Positions 19,934-29,592 of a stretch of 64,000 bases of DNA are shown here, in pieces. A program made the position numbers and the translations under genes. The first letter of the stretch is position 1. The number at the start of each line of letters is the position of its first letter. Under the pieces are notes generated by a model. That model searched no databases. It worked only from the letters and a program-made list of their open reading frames with translations, and was not told the DNA's origin. Source of the DNA: an uncultured Cryomorphaceae bacterium (GTDB lineage Bacteria; Bacteroidota; Bacteroidia; Flavobacteriales; Schleiferiaceae); contig CAKZJV010000007.1 in assembly GCA_937120475.1 (NCBI GenBank), forward strand, positions 1,008,068-1,072,067. Direction: 5' to 3'.

Positions 19934-21514
19934 TTAGGGGTACAAGCTCATGCGATGTGCACGGTACATAATATCGAACTGTCCCCACCCAAACGCACCT
20001 GAGCCCAGGGCATTTTTAAATTTGATTTTAGCCTCAAACACTACGTTGTTGCCGGGATAATCCAACTCTATAAATTTGGCATACGGTTCTGCCTGAAACA
20101 TTACTCCCGGTAAAAACAATACGTTGCCGTTCGCCAACTGATCCACATCGCTAATGATCATGGAATAGGTCTCAAGCCCCCTACTTTTTCCGTAGGACCA
20201 CATTTCTCTTATGGTTTTATTGCCTTCATCAATCTGGTACTCTACTGCCCTTGAATAGTTATCAGTGGCTGCAGGATCAAAAAACCGGCTGAAGCCATTA
20301 TCAAACAGCATAAGGTTGCCATTTTCCAATATCAAGGGAGCGTGTTGACCCCAGGTCCAATCAAAGTCGGAAGCCGACATACTACCATCCTGTATCTCAT
20401 TGGCGTACGGTGCTCCAGTACCATCCACTGCCTTTAAAAGATAGGGAGCAGTGGCAGGCCCGGTCCCGTCTTCACCGGCATTACCCCACCCACGGTCTGG
20501 CGCCAGTATCCATATCAGCTCATTTTTACGGTTGATTTTTACCACACCCTGGTTACGTCCGGAAACTATCAGGCAGTCATCTTCCTCCTGATAAGCGATT
20601 CCATTCATATGGAACCAATCTCCGTTGCCGTTGGTAAGATCATGACGGTCAACATCCAATATTTGGCGTAAATCCCATTCAGTAACCACGTTACCCGATG
20701 AACGATCTATTTCAATAATATGATCTTCAACCGAGTTTACCACTCCCGTACCGTCATTAATGGTGGTAAAATGCTTGGAAACGGCTATCACAAAGTTTCC
20801 GTTCGGTAACTCCACCACCTCGTGGTGAATATCATAACCGGAGAGGTTCCACCTGCGTATTTCCTCTCCCAGCATATTGTATTCGTAGATGGTACTCTCC
20901 GATCCGAAAAACAGGTTTCCATTGGCCAGTCGCTTAATGGGCCAGGATATTCTTGGAAAACTCATCAGATTCAGGTGCCAACGAATATCTCCATTACTAT
21001 CGAACATAATAGGATTACTGCTAAAAACACCGTCATTACCCAAGCTTAAGCCGCAAAGGTTCATACCCGGTTCCATATTCGCACCCTTCTGAATAATTTC
21101 AATATCGGGTAGCGCGTAAAAAAGTGAATCGGTATCAATGGTTAAGGTATCAACCGCATAAAGCACGTTGGATGATACGCGCACCACTACTTGGTTAGTG
21201 GTATTCGGATAGAGCCCTAAAACAGGAATGACATGCGAGGTAGCCTTACTTTCAAAGGACTGCGCTACGGGAATATCACCCAATACTTCAATGCTTACAC
21301 TGGTAGGCTCCGGTGAGGTAAATGATAAGCGGGCCGTTAAAGGTGCTTTACCAGAGGGATTCAGTTCAGTGGAGATATCACCCGTTACCAGGTTTGAAAT
21401 ATTAACCTGCTGTTGCGGTCCGGTTACGGTAGCTGGATCATCCTTTTTACAGGATATTGTTAAGAAGGTGATTAAAAGGGATGAATGTAAAAATCGGGTT
21501 AAGTGTTTGTTCAT
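19934..21514 (-). CDS. Aryl-sulfate sulfotransferase-like lipoprotein (ASST family beta-propeller)
   Basis: 526 residues. The signal peptide ends in a lipobox-like TISC (Cys about 23), and KKDD after it suggests a lipoprotein. An N-terminal Ig-like domain (about 40-130) precedes a propeller with ASST-type blades: IKRLANGNLFFG, DIHHEVVELPNGNFV, GDWFHMNGIAY and WTWGQHAPLILENGN, each ending in a His or NGN turn. Family members move sulfate between phenols without PAPS via a catalytic histidine. Whether this protein keeps that activity cannot be told here. It appears monocistronic, with a terminator at its end. Confidence 0.82.
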   Translation of the reverse strand: MNKHLTRFLHSSLLITFLTISCKKDDPATVTGPQQQVNISNLVTGDISTELNPSGKAPLTARLSFTSPEPTSVSIEVLGDIPVAQSFESKATSHVIPVLGLYPNTTNQVVVRVSSNVLYAVDTLTIDTDSLFYALPDIEIIQKGANMEPGMNLCGLSLGNDGVFSSNPIMFDSNGDIRWHLNLMSFPRISWPIKRLANGNLFFGSESTIYEYNMLGEEIRRWNLSGYDIHHEVVELPNGNFVIAVSKHFTTINDGTGVVNSVEDHIIEIDRSSGNVVTEWDLRQILDVDRHDLTNGNGDWFHMNGIAYQEEDDCLIVSGRNQGVVKINRKNELIWILAPDRGWGNAGEDGTGPATAPYLLKAVDGTGAPYANEIQDGSMSASDFDWTWGQHAPLILENGNLMLFDNGFSRFFDPAATDNYSRAVEYQIDEGNKTIREMWSYGKSRGLETYSMIISDVDQLANGNVLFLPGVMFQAEPYAKFIELDYPGNNVVFEAKIKFKNALGSGAFGWGQFDIMYRAHRMSLYP

Positions 21515-21633
21515 CGTTTTGATTTTGCATTAAGGTTACTTATATCATCAAGAGAAGAGTTTAGTCCAATATTTTCATAACCTTTTGCTTTATAAGATTT
21601 TAAACCTCGCAGAGGGGCGTTATTAAAAGCTAA

Positions 21634-21659
21634 AAAGCCACCCGCGTGCGGGTGGCTTT
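21634..21659 (-). terminator. Terminator of the Asp-box T9SS protein
   Basis: A stem of 11-12 base pairs (AAAGCCACCCGC / GCGGGTGGCTTT) whose minus-strand tail is TTTTTA, 19 bases beyond the stop. Confidence 0.8.
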
Positions 21660-21678
21660 ACTAAAATATTAATACGGC

Positions 21679-24600
21679 CTATTTGGAAACGATTAGTTTT
21701 CCGGTACGAACCTTAGTACCTTCCTGTAAAGAAAGGATATAGGAACCGGCTGCCAATCGAGAAATATCAAGGGTAACATCCTTGGTACCTCTTGCCAGTT
21801 TTTTGAAGTTTTGTGTTTTTACCAGCTTACCGTTGATGTCGCGAATATTGATGGCTACATCAGCACGGTTCTCCAGATTCAAGGCAATACTAACCTGATC
21901 CTTGGCTGGGTTCGGGAAGATTTCAAGTTTGTTAACCAAAGCTTGTTTTTCCACTTTCTGGGGCTCATCAATACTGATGGTACCCGATACTGAAGAGGTT
22001 CTGAAAATACCCCTTCCATGAGTACCAGCGTATATATCTCCTTCAAAATCAGAAGGCGCTTTAATATCAACACGCACTGCACGATCCTGGATAAGGTCAA
22101 ATACAGGAACCGGGTCTATGCCATTGTTTTCACTGGTCCAAACCACATTTGAAGCCAAGTAATCGTCAGTGCCATATACACCAAATTCAGTACCTACTAT
22201 AAGCTGGCGTGGATTGGTAACCGTATCTTTAAAATTAAAGGTTACCGCATAGGCGGGCATTTGAGGTAAGTCGCCCTGCACCGCGTTAAAATCAGGGCTG
22301 GCCTGAAGAGCATTTTCACTTACGTAAACGAATTCGGTATTACCATAACTACCTACCGTCACCGCTACCCGGTCCGGATAAACAGGGTGCACAGCAATGT
22401 CGGTAATGGCCCGGCCAAAGTAGTTAGCTACCAAAGTAGTTTGAATAACGCTGGTGTTTGGCCTTGCAATGCTACCGGCCAGGTAAAAGTCATTTACCGA
22501 AGTGCTGGCCGAGTCTCTGGCATTATTAAGGTTGGTAATACGATAAAGCCTACCGTTGCTTGTTCCTAACCATAATGTATTACCATCAGCGCTTACCTCC
22601 ATACTTTGCGGGGTAAAAGCTCCTCCTAGTTTAGCGATGTGATACCAGGTAGGTGTACCATTAAGATCGGTGAGGGCCTCACGCGTCATCCAAACCCCTC
22701 CAATTTCATTCCTGTCCAGGGCTCCGGCTCCAGCGGATTCCGATTTAACACCGATGAACAGCATAGATTGGGCAGGATCCTGAATGCTAACTTGTTCGGT
22801 AGGGTTTAAATCCGATTGCAGAGTGTAAACAATTGGCAGATCATTGGTAGCGCTCTCAACATTCAACACATCGCCACTTTCATAACGAACAGCGGCTCTG
22901 GCTATAATCTCCAGTGAAATAGGCCTGTCAAAGGTTACAACGTACCTTCCGATTTGTGTACCGTCCGGGTTGGTTGTAATGGTATAGGTACCGGTTCCGT
23001 TGTTATTAACCCCCGTAATATTACCGTTAGCATCGGAACGTAACCTCAAGGAACCAGCCCTTATCGTTAAGCCGGAAGGAATAAGTTTAGCCGCATCCTG
23101 CGCAGGATTAATGGTTCCGTTGTAAGTAGTACTCCCGTTTCCAAAACCTATACTCAGGAAAACGCTATCCGCCCGGAAGACTACAGAATCTTCGCTTAAA
23201 TCATCGAACCGCTTTTCCCAAAGAGTAAAGGGAGTTACGAAAGCCGAAAACGAAGGGTCACCTACCCGGTTTTTAGCATCTACATCATTGTCAAGAACGT
23301 AAACAAAGCTCTGTCCTCCGTCAACTGAGCGGCCCATCAGGCCATATTGCATTTCCTTGAAAAGGATATCGGGATCGAGACGTGAAATTTCAGCATCACC
23401 ACCGTCACCATCGCGGGTTACACCATTTAGTAAAATACCTGGCGTACGGATACCGGTTTTCGGGAATTGTGCACTGGGATCAACCAGAATAGTTCCGTTA
23501 TCCTGCGTTCCACCGAGCATCTCTCCGTTTGAACCCACCGCGATATGATAGAATTGGGTGGTTACATAATTACGCACTTCGGCACTCCAGGTAACACCGT
23601 TATCCGTTGACTTGAAAATACCTCCGTCATTACCTACAAATATCTTGGTCGGATCATTAGGGTCAAACTTGATCTCGTGGTTATCGGCATGAACATAGAA
23701 GATATTGGTCGGCAAACTCGCCAAAGAAGCTATTTGAAGCCAGCCGTTGGAAGCACTCCATTCCCAAAGAGTTACCCCACCCATGAAAATTCTTTCCTTA
23801 TCGATGGGTGACACTCCCAGCATGTTATTATAACGACCCTGGGGATTCCCCTGGGCTGCATGGGGATTCAATAAACTGGACCTTCTTCCGATAATAGTCC
23901 AGGTGGCCCCTCCATCTTTGGATTGATAAGCTTTATCAAATTCACCTGGCTGTGTACAGGCGGCCACATATACGTAGTTCTCATCTTCCGGTGAAACTGC
24001 AATCCTGGCGCGTCCCTGCCCATTGAAGTCAGGAATGCTGGTTATCGCGTTATATGATCCCGGATCTCCATTATTGGATTTATAGATGGTAGCTCCCTGC
24101 TTTACCCACACTTGCCCGGAAACAGTTACAAACATGTCTGACGCTGCTGAAAAACCGGTAATGGCGTTCTGCCAAGTGTCACCAGCATCATCAGAAACTC
24201 TTAAACCCAGGTTGGTTGCAGCGTAAATCCGGTTACTATTACTAGGGTCAGTGCCCACCTTACCGGCCGCTAACCATGAGGCCGTGGAAGGTAGTTGAAA
24301 GAAAGTATTACCTCCATCCGTAGATTTAAATACGCCCTCACCACGAAATCCGGAACCTCCGTCACCTCCTGCTCCTGCGTACATACCTTCACCGGTGCCA
24401 TAATAAATGTCACCATTGGGTGCCATAGTTATGGAAGAGATCATGGGGTTAAGATCGGCACTCACCTTATTCCAGGTGGCTCCTCCATTAGTTGTTTTAA
24501 ACAAACCCCCGCTTACTGCACCAGCAAACATGATTTTTGAATCATTAGGGTCAATCAAAATTGCACGGGTACGGCCTCCGATGGTGCTGGGACCCATTTC

Positions 24601-24867
24601 CTGCCATTGTAGATTAACGGCTGATTTCTTACCCTTAACCGAACGCACCTGGTCCATCGCCTTTTCTACGTCCTGTGGGTTTACTTTACCCGTTATTTGA
24701 TTAGCTCTGATATTGTGCAACCATTCCGCAGCACCATTGGCTCCGTCCTGGTTCAAAGCGATTTCCCGCGGCTCATAATACTTCACAGCATCCTGCTTAC
24801 CGTAAAACATTACGGCCAACATAATTATGCAAATGGATGCAGTACTTAATAGTATTCCTTTTTTCAT
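21679..24867 (-). CDS. Secreted T9SS protein with Asp-box (sialidase/VPS10-like) propeller repeats
   Basis: 1062 residues from MKKGILLSTAS; an ATG three codons earlier is possible. After the signal peptide there are repeated Asp-boxes of S/TxDxGxTW type: FKTTNGGATW, FKSTDGGNTF, YQSKDGGATW, FKSTDNGVTW and RSVDGGQSF. They indicate one or two bladed propellers as in VPS10/sortilin and xyloglucanase folds. A beta-rich insert occupies about 550-680. The final 75 residues form a T9SS type A sorting domain (EIFPNPAKDQVSIAL, ending GKLIVSK). No catalytic acid pair of a glycosidase was identified, so a binding role is equally likely. It has its own promoter element and terminator. Confidence 0.85.
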   Translation of the reverse strand: MKKGILLSTASICIIMLAVMFYGKQDAVKYYEPREIALNQDGANGAAEWLHNIRANQITGKVNPQDVEKAMDQVRSVKGKKSAVNLQWQEMGPSTIGGRTRAILIDPNDSKIMFAGAVSGGLFKTTNGGATWNKVSADLNPMISSITMAPNGDIYYGTGEGMYAGAGGDGGSGFRGEGVFKSTDGGNTFFQLPSTASWLAAGKVGTDPSNSNRIYAATNLGLRVSDDAGDTWQNAITGFSAASDMFVTVSGQVWVKQGATIYKSNNGDPGSYNAITSIPDFNGQGRARIAVSPEDENYVYVAACTQPGEFDKAYQSKDGGATWTIIGRRSSLLNPHAAQGNPQGRYNNMLGVSPIDKERIFMGGVTLWEWSASNGWLQIASLASLPTNIFYVHADNHEIKFDPNDPTKIFVGNDGGIFKSTDNGVTWSAEVRNYVTTQFYHIAVGSNGEMLGGTQDNGTILVDPSAQFPKTGIRTPGILLNGVTRDGDGGDAEISRLDPDILFKEMQYGLMGRSVDGGQSFVYVLDNDVDAKNRVGDPSFSAFVTPFTLWEKRFDDLSEDSVVFRADSVFLSIGFGNGSTTYNGTINPAQDAAKLIPSGLTIRAGSLRLRSDANGNITGVNNNGTGTYTITTNPDGTQIGRYVVTFDRPISLEIIARAAVRYESGDVLNVESATNDLPIVYTLQSDLNPTEQVSIQDPAQSMLFIGVKSESAGAGALDRNEIGGVWMTREALTDLNGTPTWYHIAKLGGAFTPQSMEVSADGNTLWLGTSNGRLYRITNLNNARDSASTSVNDFYLAGSIARPNTSVIQTTLVANYFGRAITDIAVHPVYPDRVAVTVGSYGNTEFVYVSENALQASPDFNAVQGDLPQMPAYAVTFNFKDTVTNPRQLIVGTEFGVYGTDDYLASNVVWTSENNGIDPVPVFDLIQDRAVRVDIKAPSDFEGDIYAGTHGRGIFRTSSVSGTISIDEPQKVEKQALVNKLEIFPNPAKDQVSIALNLENRADVAINIRDINGKLVKTQNFKKLARGTKDVTLDISRLAAGSYILSLQEGTKVRTGKLIVSK

Positions 24868-24896
24868 GTTTATCATTTTACTTTTTCGAAGGGCTA

Positions 24897-24904
24897 CAAA
24901 TATA
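24897..24904 (-). promoter_or_regulatory. Candidate TAnnTTTG promoter element for the Asp-box T9SS gene
   Basis: On the minus strand TATATTTG matches the Bacteroidota -7 consensus exactly, 29 bases before the chosen ATG. No TTG at -33 was found. Confidence 0.4.
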
Positions 24905-24927
24905 ATTTACAAAAAATTGAAATTTTC

Positions 24928-25815
24928 TTAAAATAGGTGTTGTTCCGCATGATAGGAGGATCGCACCAAGGGACCGCTCTCTACATACCTGAATCCCAAA
25001 TCTTTACCAACTTCTTTATAATAATCAAAGGCTTCCGGCTTAACAAATTCATGCACAGCTAAGTGCTTTTTAGTGGGTTGCAGATACTGGCCTAAGGTCA
25101 CAATATCCACATTTGCACTGCGTAAATCTTCAAGGGTTTGGATTACCTCGGATTCGGTTTCACCCAAGCCGAGCATAATCCCGCTTTTCGTACGTGGCAA
25201 ACCTTTATTTTTTAAGTAATCCAGTACCTCCAGGCTGCGGTCGTACTGAGCCTGTATTCTTACTTTTCGGGTAAGTCTCCTTACCGTTTCCATATTATGG
25301 CTCACAATTTCAGGCGTAACTGCAATAATACGGTCGATATTGATCTTCTCTCCCTTAAAATCAGGAATCAAAGTTTCCATGGTTGTACCCGGACTCATCC
25401 TTCGGACGGCTTTCACCGTTTCGGCCCATAAAATTGAACCCCCGTCACGTAAATCGTCACGATCTACCGATGTAAGCACACAATGTTTAACGTCCATCAA
25501 CTTTACCGAGCGGGCCACCCTTTCCGGTTCGTCCCAATCTACATCATCAGGCCGCCCGGTATTCACCGCGCAAAACCCACAGCTACGTGTGCAGGTATTT
25601 CCCAAAATCATAAAAGTAGCGGTACCCGCTCCCCAGCATTCGCCCATATTAGGACAACTACCACTCTCACAGATAGTATGTAACTGGTAATTATCGACCA
25701 GCTTACGAACATTCCGATAATTTGAGCCGGTGGGGAGTTTAACTCTCAGCCAACGCGGTTTTTTTTGCCGATCCTGCACGGTTGACAAGGAACCGGCCAC
25801 TGCACTTGTACTCAT
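24928..25815 (-). CDS. lipA: Lipoyl synthase
   Basis: 295 residues. This radical-SAM enzyme inserts two sulfurs into octanoyl groups on lipoyl domains. The auxiliary cluster cysteines are C49, C54 and C60 ([12 protein letters not shown]), and the radical SAM cluster is CTRSCGFC (C75, C79, C82). The C-terminal RSSYHA holds the serine ligand. The start codon shares bases with the stop of the upstream gene (TAATG), so lipA is the last gene of a coupled four-gene set with ytxJ. lipB is not in the window. Confidence 0.97.
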   Translation of the reverse strand: MSTSAVAGSLSTVQDRQKKPRWLRVKLPTGSNYRNVRKLVDNYQLHTICESGSCPNMGECWGAGTATFMILGNTCTRSCGFCAVNTGRPDDVDWDEPERVARSVKLMDVKHCVLTSVDRDDLRDGGSILWAETVKAVRRMSPGTTMETLIPDFKGEKINIDRIIAVTPEIVSHNMETVRRLTRKVRIQAQYDRSLEVLDYLKNKGLPRTKSGIMLGLGETESEVIQTLEDLRSANVDIVTLGQYLQPTKKHLAVHEFVKPEAFDYYKEVGKDLGFRYVESGPLVRSSYHAEQHLF

Positions 25816-26576
25816 TAACTTTTTTTGTATCCAAAATTGACGGCCACGTAAAGTTGGAAAAATCCAATCTCGTTGATATCGTTACCATCTTCTTCGTAAA
25901 AAATGGGCACTTCTGTAAAAAACAGATCATACAGTGCCCCTACTTCAAGGGAGGTTACTTTCCGGTCTAAGAGGTTAAAGTCAAAAACAAACCCCACCTT
26001 TCCATAAATTCCTGGTTTTAAGCTCATTTCACCAAAACCTTTGAAAAAATTCGCTTCACCGTAAATGTTAGACACATTATGTTCTTCAGGGTTGTATCGA
26101 ACAGTGGTTAAAATGCTGATGGGTGACCCGGGCCTGGTTTCTTCAAACACCTGCAGGTAAATGGGTTTAAGCAAACCGAGGGAAGCTCCACCGGCATAGG
26201 TCAAAGCAATGGATACCGTGCCCTGATCGGTTTTATCGTATAAAATTCTTTCCCGTACATAGCCCGCTCTTACGCTGTAGAAAGAATTCAGGCGGCCATA
26301 AACATAGCCCCGGGAGTTACTGAAAAACTGGTTGGGTGTTCTTACCTCTTTAGGATGCCTGAGTTTGGTAAGGTCAATTTCAAGGCCATGCAGGTTAAAA
26401 CCATCCTGGAATTTGAGATACCTTCCATTAATGGCGTAACCCCGGGAGTGACCTATTACTCCCAAAGTATAAACCCTGTCGTAAACCTGCCGCTTAAAAT
26501 CAGCAGATGTTTCCAATTGCGCGAGGCACTGGAAACTTAAAACCGATAAGGTTATTATGAGGCCCTTTTTAATCAT
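25815..26576 (-). CDS. Exported protein of unknown function, probable outer-membrane beta-barrel
   Basis: About 253 residues from the ATG giving [16 protein letters not shown], with a signal peptide ending at CLAQ (about residue 20). The mature part is a series of alternating amphipathic strands rich in Tyr, Phe and Gly, with [17 protein letters not shown] and [14 protein letters not shown] as examples. It ends in [11 protein letters not shown], consistent with a small barrel. No named family was recognised. It overlaps ytxJ by 8 bases and shares TAATG with lipA, so its synthesis is tied to both. A functional link to lipoylation is only suggested by position. Confidence 0.72.
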   Translation of the reverse strand: MIKKGLIITLSVLSFQCLAQLETSADFKRQVYDRVYTLGVIGHSRGYAINGRYLKFQDGFNLHGLEIDLTKLRHPKEVRTPNQFFSNSRGYVYGRLNSFYSVRAGYVRERILYDKTDQGTVSIALTYAGGASLGLLKPIYLQVFEETRPGSPISILTTVRYNPEEHNVSNIYGEANFFKGFGEMSLKPGIYGKVGFVFDFNLLDRKVTSLEVGALYDLFFTEVPIFYEEDGNDINEIGFFQLYVAVNFGYKKS

Positions 26577-26913
26577 TAACAATTCCTTCTAGGTTGGAAG
26601 GGTGTATGTCATTATGCGAAGTGTTATAAATGCACCGGGCGTTCTTTATCAATAAAAGCTGGGGTGACTCGTGCTGAACGTTGTATCGCCTGGCAATTTC
26701 ATTGGACACCTCGCGGAAACGAATCAGGTCTAACATGTAAAGTGGTAATTCACTTTCCGGCCAGTTCCAGCTTCTTTTAAAGCGGCTCCACACCATGTGA
26801 CTGATAGCACAACGGGTACTGTGTTTAAAAATTACAACGCCTCCGTTTTTTTCAGATGATTTTGTATCAATTTCATCTAATAAGCCTATTTCAGTCAGCT
26901 CTCTATATTGCAT
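26569..26913 (-). CDS. ytxJ: Bacillithiol-system redox protein YtxJ-like
   Basis: 114 residues with a thioredoxin-like fold and a single cysteine, C35, in the family motif HSTRCAIS (usually TRCPIS). VIFKHST at the N-terminus and a cis-Pro region HESPQLLLI support the assignment. Family members are monothiol bacilliredoxin-like proteins that are thought to remove bacillithiol from mixed disulfides; the Ala for Pro after the Cys is a small departure. The start overlaps the stop of a 41-codon lipoprotein gene (TAATG). Confidence 0.85.
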   Translation of the reverse strand: MQYRELTEIGLLDEIDTKSSEKNGGVVIFKHSTRCAISHMVWSRFKRSWNWPESELPLYMLDLIRFREVSNEIARRYNVQHESPQLLLIKNARCIYNTSHNDIHPSNLEGIVND

Positions 26914-27038
26914 TAACTATTCACCACCTCATTACTGGCCGGTGCCTTAGAATATGCCGGGCACTTTTCACCCGAACCACACGACTGTGCTAAAAATCCC
27001 ATAGCTACCAAAACCAATATTCCAATTACTTTTTTCAT
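26913..27038 (-). CDS. Small 41-residue lipoprotein
   Basis: A short frame that size filters miss. It begins MKKVIGILVLVAMGFLA and has a lipobox-type AQSC (Cys20), then GSGEKCPAYSKAPASNEVV to the end. A typical signal peptide, a candidate -7 element upstream, and a stop that overlaps the ytxJ ATG as TAATG all support a real gene. The mature peptide is only 22 residues and contains a second Cys (Cys26) next to Pro-Ala-Tyr. Its role is unknown. Position suggests a link with the thiol and sulfur proteins downstream. Confidence 0.75.
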   Translation of the reverse strand: MKKVIGILVLVAMGFLAQSCGSGEKCPAYSKAPASNEVVNS

Positions 27039-27082
27039 TCTTGTTATATAAATTCTACGGATCAGAATCAAAACCTACTGAG

Positions 27083-27090
27083 CAAAGTTA
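27083..27090 (-). promoter_or_regulatory. Candidate TAnnTTTG promoter element for the small lipoprotein-ytxJ-lipA operon
   Basis: TAACTTTG on the minus strand, 44 bases before the ATG of the 41-residue lipoprotein. The -33 element is not evident. Confidence 0.35.
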
Positions 27091-27153
27091 GTTAATTTGC
27101 CCTACAGCTGTTCGACTACATTCAAAACTGTAAATTAAACCAATTATTTTAAG

Positions 27154-27831
27154 ATGAGTTCATTATCCCCCAAAATTCATACCAGCTGGCTGCAAGCCCT
27201 TCAGTCTGAATTCGAAAAGGACTATTTCACATCTTTAAAGAGTTTCCTGGTAGAGGAAAAATCGAAGCACCGGATTTACCCACCGGGCTCGCAAATTTTC
27301 GCGGCCTACGATTACACGCCCTTCCATGAAGTTAAGGCCGTAATCCTCGGACAAGATCCGTATCATGGGCCAGGGCAAGCCAACGGCCTTTCCTTTTCGG
27401 TGAGCGATGGAGTGACTCCTCCACCCTCGTTGAAGAACATCTTTAAGGAGTTAAATGATGACTTGGGATTGCCAATTCCTGAAAAGGGAAACCTTGAAAA
27501 ATGGGCGGCACAGGGTGTTTTGATGCTCAACAGCGTACTAACGGTAAGGCACCGTGAGGCTGGCTCGCACCGCAACCAGGGTTGGGAAGAGTTTACCGAT
27601 GCTACCATTAAAACCCTTTCAGAGGAACGGGAAAACCTGGTTTTTATACTGTGGGGCAAGTTTGCCCAATCCAAAAAGGAACTGATCGACTCCCGGAAAC
27701 ATCACATTATCGAGTCTCCACACCCTTCACCCTATTCAGCCAACAGTGGTTTTTTTGGCAGCCACCCTTTTTCAAAGACGAATAAATACCTTAAGTCCGT
27801 TGGTAAAGAACCTATTGATTGGAAACTTTGA
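27154..27831 (+). CDS. ung: Uracil-DNA glycosylase, family 1
   Basis: 225 residues. It removes uracil from DNA in base-excision repair. The water-activating motif GQDPYHGPGQANGL and the minor-groove HPSPYSANSGFFGSHPF loop are both complete, as is the uracil-binding VLMLNSVLTV segment. It is the first of a plus-strand run; the next gene begins at a TTG overlapping its TGA. Confidence 0.97.
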   Translation: MSSLSPKIHTSWLQALQSEFEKDYFTSLKSFLVEEKSKHRIYPPGSQIFAAYDYTPFHEVKAVILGQDPYHGPGQANGLSFSVSDGVTPPPSLKNIFKELNDDLGLPIPEKGNLEKWAAQGVLMLNSVLTVRHREAGSHRNQGWEEFTDATIKTLSEERENLVFILWGKFAQSKKELIDSRKHHIIESPHPSPYSANSGFFGSHPFSKTNKYLKSVGKEPIDWKL

Positions 27832-29501
27832 GAAAGGCGTTTCTTTTAATCCTATTCTTTTTTTGTCGGCAGGTTTCAGCTCAAACCTATGAGCTGCAAA
27901 TTTCGGTTGAAGGGGACTACCCGGAGTTGACCAATCAGCTTCAAAAGCTGGAGGGCTCCGGGCTCGATAGCATCGCCCTGGGTCAAATAAAAGGTTCTGC
28001 GAAACAACTATTACGTGAAAAGGGATACTACCTTTCTGAGGCGCAATGGCAAATCATGGATTCGCTGTACGTACTGAATATCAAACCCGGCCTGCTATTC
28101 CGGTGGAGCTCTTTAGAACTCGTAGTACCGGATACTTTTCCGCTCATACTGCCCCAAGGCCTATTGCTGCAAGGGCAAACGCTCAACCAGTCCAATCTCA
28201 ATGCCTACGCGGAAAATTACCTTCAGTTTTTAGAAAACCGCGGTTATCCGTTTGCTGAATTGCAGTTGCAGGAATATGTGGTCACCAACGACAGTATTAC
28301 CGGTGTACTAGTTGTAAATCCCGGATCACTAATCACTTTGGATAGCTTGGTGATAAAAGGCTACGATCGCTTTTCAAAAAACGTACTGCGATACGATCTG
28401 CGCTTTGAAAAAGGAATGCCCTATAGTGAAAAGTACCTGCAAAAACTGAACGATTACATCAACCAGATCGAATACCTGACCTTTAACCGGCCTCCGGCCA
28501 TCGCTTTTTCAAAGGATAAAACCCTGCTCTTTCTGTACGTGGAAGAGGTAAAAAGCAATCAGGTGGACGGTGTGATCGGGCTAAACACTAAAGAAGATGG
28601 TGAAGTGACTTTTAACGGTGACTTTCAATTGCGGCTATTGAACATTTTCAAAAAAGGTGAAGAGATCAAAGTCCGCTGGCGCAGACCGGATGAGAGCATT
28701 TCGGAATTAGACCTTGGGCTTACCCTGCCCTACCTTTTAAATACTCCTTTTTGGGTGGAAGGTAACCTCAACATTTTCCGGCAGGACAGTTCTTTTGTAA
28801 ATACCGAAGCAGATGGAATACTGAAATACCTCATTGAAAGCGGAAGCTTCCTAAGCGGTGGCATCGATTACCGTTCTTCCAATGTACTCACCGGTAATTT
28901 TATCGAAATCCCGGGTAGTTCATTCGGTTCTTTCAATACCACTGCCTATAAGTTAGGCTATGAAAGAACTACCTTCAACCGGGTGGTGGTACCTACCGGT
29001 GGAAACTTTTTAAGGGCCTATGTTTCTACCGGTATCCGTAAAACTTCAGTATCCGAACTGAGGCAATATGGTTGGGAGGTAACCGATGAATACTACTTTT
29101 CGCTAATCCCGAACCACATCATTAAATTGGGCCTGCGTTCGGAAGCCCTGATTGGCGATGATCTTTTTGAAAATGAGCTGTTTCGGATCGGAGGATTGAG
29201 AACACTGCGCGGCTTCAATGAAAAAAGCATTTATACTTCCTCCTATGGGATAGGCACCTTCGAATATCGTTATATGATAGGTGATTACGATTACCTTACC
29301 CTGTTTTCGGATTTTGCCTACGTGGAGAATAGCACACTCAACAGCTTTTCGGTAAACTACTTCCTGGGTATCGGTAGCGGCTTGAACTTCCGCACCAACG
29401 GTGGAATATTTTCACTGTTTTATGCTTTGGGCCGTGACGACCTCAACCCCTTTGATTTTCGAACTTCCAAAATTCACTTCGGTTATGTTAACCGATTTTA
29501 G
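27828..29501 (+). CDS. BamA/TamA-like outer-membrane protein (POTRA domains and Omp85 barrel)
   Basis: About 557 residues. The chosen start is TTG overlapping the ung stop (TTGA), giving MRKAFLLILFFFCRQVSA as signal peptide; another TTG lies three codons earlier. Residues 25-240 look like two or three POTRA-type repeats (YAENYLQFLENRGYPFA and YDRFSKNVLRYDLRF). The rest is a barrel with the Omp85 loop GGLRTLRGFNEKSIY (VRGF/Y family motif) and a terminal IHFGYVNRF. It probably acts in insertion or export of outer-membrane proteins, beside the main BamA. Overlap with ung implies co-translation. Confidence 0.85.
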   Translation: MRKAFLLILFFFCRQVSAQTYELQISVEGDYPELTNQLQKLEGSGLDSIALGQIKGSAKQLLREKGYYLSEAQWQIMDSLYVLNIKPGLLFRWSSLELVVPDTFPLILPQGLLLQGQTLNQSNLNAYAENYLQFLENRGYPFAELQLQEYVVTNDSITGVLVVNPGSLITLDSLVIKGYDRFSKNVLRYDLRFEKGMPYSEKYLQKLNDYINQIEYLTFNRPPAIAFSKDKTLLFLYVEEVKSNQVDGVIGLNTKEDGEVTFNGDFQLRLLNIFKKGEEIKVRWRRPDESISELDLGLTLPYLLNTPFWVEGNLNIFRQDSSFVNTEADGILKYLIESGSFLSGGIDYRSSNVLTGNFIEIPGSSFGSFNTTAYKLGYERTTFNRVVVPTGGNFLRAYVSTGIRKTSVSELRQYGWEVTDEYYFSLIPNHIIKLGLRSEALIGDDLFENELFRIGGLRTLRGFNEKSIYTSSYGIGTFEYRYMIGDYDYLTLFSDFAYVENSTLNSFSVNYFLGIGSGLNFRTNGGIFSLFYALGRDDLNPFDFRTSKIHFGYVNRF

Positions 29502-29542
29502 TTTCACAATAAATAAATCAAACCGCTTACCGTTGTAAGTTT

Positions 29543-29550
29543 TAACTTTG
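29543..29550 (+). promoter_or_regulatory. Candidate TAnnTTTG promoter element for the GWxTD gene
   Basis: TAACTTTG fits the -7 consensus and lies 42 bases before the preferred ATG of the GWxTD lipoprotein, in the gap after the barrel gene. No -33 match. Confidence 0.35.
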
Positions 29551-29592
29551 GTTGACCATTCCAGGATTATGCAAATGGCAGCAAATCACTTT

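Noticed and set aside
21679-24867. A sialidase or endoglucanase call for the Asp-box protein
   Set aside because: Asp-boxes are structural; no catalytic residues of those enzymes could be identified.
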